Shown here piece by piece: positions 63,340 through 64,000 of a stretch of 64,000 nucleotides of DNA. The notes beneath the pieces are model-generated. The model was given only the letters and a program-made list of their open reading frames with translations, ran no database searches and was not told where the DNA came from. Source of the DNA: Arenibacter catalasegens (GTDB taxonomy: Bacteria; Bacteroidota; Bacteroidia; Flavobacteriales; Flavobacteriaceae); NCBI RefSeq assembly GCF_002909235.1, contig NZ_PHQQ01000009.1, positions 1-64,000 of the forward strand, written 5' to 3'. How positions within the stretch are numbered: position 1 is the stretch's first letter; every line of letters begins with the position of its first letter. Both the position numbers and the translations under genes were made by a program.

Positions 63340-64000
63340 TTAAGAAGTGGCCACCCCTAATGTATATAATTGTTCCAAATTGGGTGATGTACTACCACCA
63401 GCAGGTTCCAACGTTATACCAAATGCTTCCGACTCATTGGGATTGGCAAGGGCAAATACTTTATTGTCATCCTCAATAAAGTCCGCTAACAGTCCCATGC
63501 TGGTAGGCGTTAATGGATTCAGTTTTAAGGACCACACCTGGTAAACAAATCCATCCGGGGGATCAGGTAATCCTTGGGCATCTATAAATACTTTCTTTTC
63601 ATGCTTGTTCCAATAAGCTTTGGCGTATGAGGTAGGGGAGACCGTTTGTCCTCCCAAGGCTACTACCGTAATATTTTTATCGCGAATAGTGTTTAATAAA
63701 TCTTCTGTCTTTTCCAAGGAATTTTCAGAATCGGCAATCTGCTGTTCCATGGCACTATTTTCTTGTGAAACCACTTCTATATCCGACAAAAGCTGATTGT
63801 TCTGTTGGTACAGCCAAATTAACCCTCCCATAAATATCAAGGATACTGCCCAGCCCAAATAAGCAGTCCAACCAACGCTATTTCGGGTTTCCACAGTTGG
63901 GGAAGTACCTTCCTTGGCCATTCTATTGCGGATATCACCAAAACCCAATGTTCCGGGGGAAACTGTTTTGGTCAAAGTAAGGACAGATGTTTCAATGGCC
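63340..64000 (-). CDS. anti-sigma factor (RskA-type C-terminal domain), cut by the window edge
   Basis: The visible part covers a cytoplasmic end, one transmembrane helix (AYLGWAVSLIFMGGLIWLY), a coiled coil and a periplasmic RskA-like domain (SYAKAYWNKHEKKVFIDAQGLPDPPDG ... FGITLEPAGGS). The apparent start at 63975 is a TTG; the frame stays open to the edge (…ETSVLTLTKTV), so the N-terminal part, including any sigma-binding zinc-type domain, lies outside. It would hold an ECF sigma factor inactive at the membrane; the sigma gene is probably just beyond the edge. Confidence 0.8.
   Translation of the reverse strand, partial: AIETSVLTLTKTVSPGTLGFGDIRNRMAKEGTSPTVETRNSVGWTAYLGWAVSLIFMGGLIWLYQQNNQLLSDIEVVSQENSAMEQQIADSENSLEKTEDLLNTIRDKNITVVALGGQTVSPTSYAKAYWNKHEKKVFIDAQGLPDPPDGFVYQVWSLKLNPLTPTSMGLLADFIEDDNKVFALANPNESEAFGITLEPAGGSTSPNLEQLYTLGVATS

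Noticed and set aside
1-64000. tRNA or rRNA genes, CRISPR arrays, transposases and phage genes
   Set aside because: None was recognised on reading; a tRNA scan was not possible, so a single tRNA could have been overlooked.

Overview
The window is chromosomal DNA from a member of the Bacteroidota, almost certainly a (probably marine) Flavobacteriaceae. The evidence is the AT-rich sequence, PorP/SprF proteins and a type-B sorting domain of the type IX secretion system (T9SS), a TonB-dependent receptor of the OMP_b-brl_3 kind, DUF1704/QEGLA, DUF2853 and CvfB proteins, the flavobacterial menaquinone genes, a probable capnine (sulfonolipid) gene pair, and repeated use of the Bacteroidota -7 promoter element TAnnTTTG instead of sigma70 boxes and strong Shine-Dalgarno sites. 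No tRNA, rRNA, CRISPR array, transposase or prophage was seen. About 53 protein genes are supported, including one 57-residue gene and one gene cut by the right edge.

Layout. 0-7.8 kb: conserved membrane protein, gamma-glutamyltransferase lipoprotein, DUF5602 lipoprotein, ACP phosphodiesterase-like protein, GlmM, secreted EEP-family phosphatase/nuclease, sterol-desaturase-type hydroxylase. 7.9-12.2 kb: a compact T9SS cassette (short type-B sorted Ig/DUF11 protein, PorP/SprF, PorE-like TPR-PD40-CRD-OmpA). 12.3-24.3 kb: LpxL-type acyltransferase and rhomboid protease sharing a palindromic divergent promoter, TlpA thioredoxin, small OMP, fused GlcD/GlcF-type oxidoreductase, LpxH-like phosphoesterase, AroC, dicarboxylate symporter, DUF1704 putative metallopeptidase, small membrane protein. 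24.3-33.3 kb: TonB receptor with a Tyr/Gly-repeat partner, ArsC-like protein, RF2 (prfB) with a programmed +1 frameshift, threonine aldolase, YegP-like protein, stand-alone TrpB, thioredoxin, YbaB. 33.4-44 kb: oligopeptidase B, putative cysteate synthase and cysteate fatty-acyltransferase (capnine pathway), a second sterol-desaturase-type protein, topoisomerase IV (parC, parE).

44.4-54.4 kb: secreted hypothetical protein, Crp/Fnr regulator, GNAT, alpha/beta hydrolase, then a rightward menaquinone group (MenI-like thioesterase, MenF, MenD, DUF2853, CvfB, SPOR-like protein, MenA) ending at a LytTR response regulator; menB, menC and menE are absent here. 54.6-59.5 kb: an orphan NarL-type response regulator with Glu in place of the phosphoacceptor Asp, a PorP/SprF protein fused to a C-terminal SPOR-like domain, and a TPR-PD40 protein without an OmpA domain. 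59.8-64 kb: cytochrome-c/beta-propeller lipoprotein, truncated haemoglobin, and the C-terminal part of an anti-sigma factor.

The most unusual material is the 54.6-59.5 kb group, which looks like a rewired PorP-PorE module with a probably phosphorylation-independent regulator beside it. Second are the capnine genes and the promoter architecture: a perfect divergent palindrome, two probable leaderless mRNAs, and apparent TTG starts that are really -7 boxes. All function calls come from reading the sequence; no database search was run.
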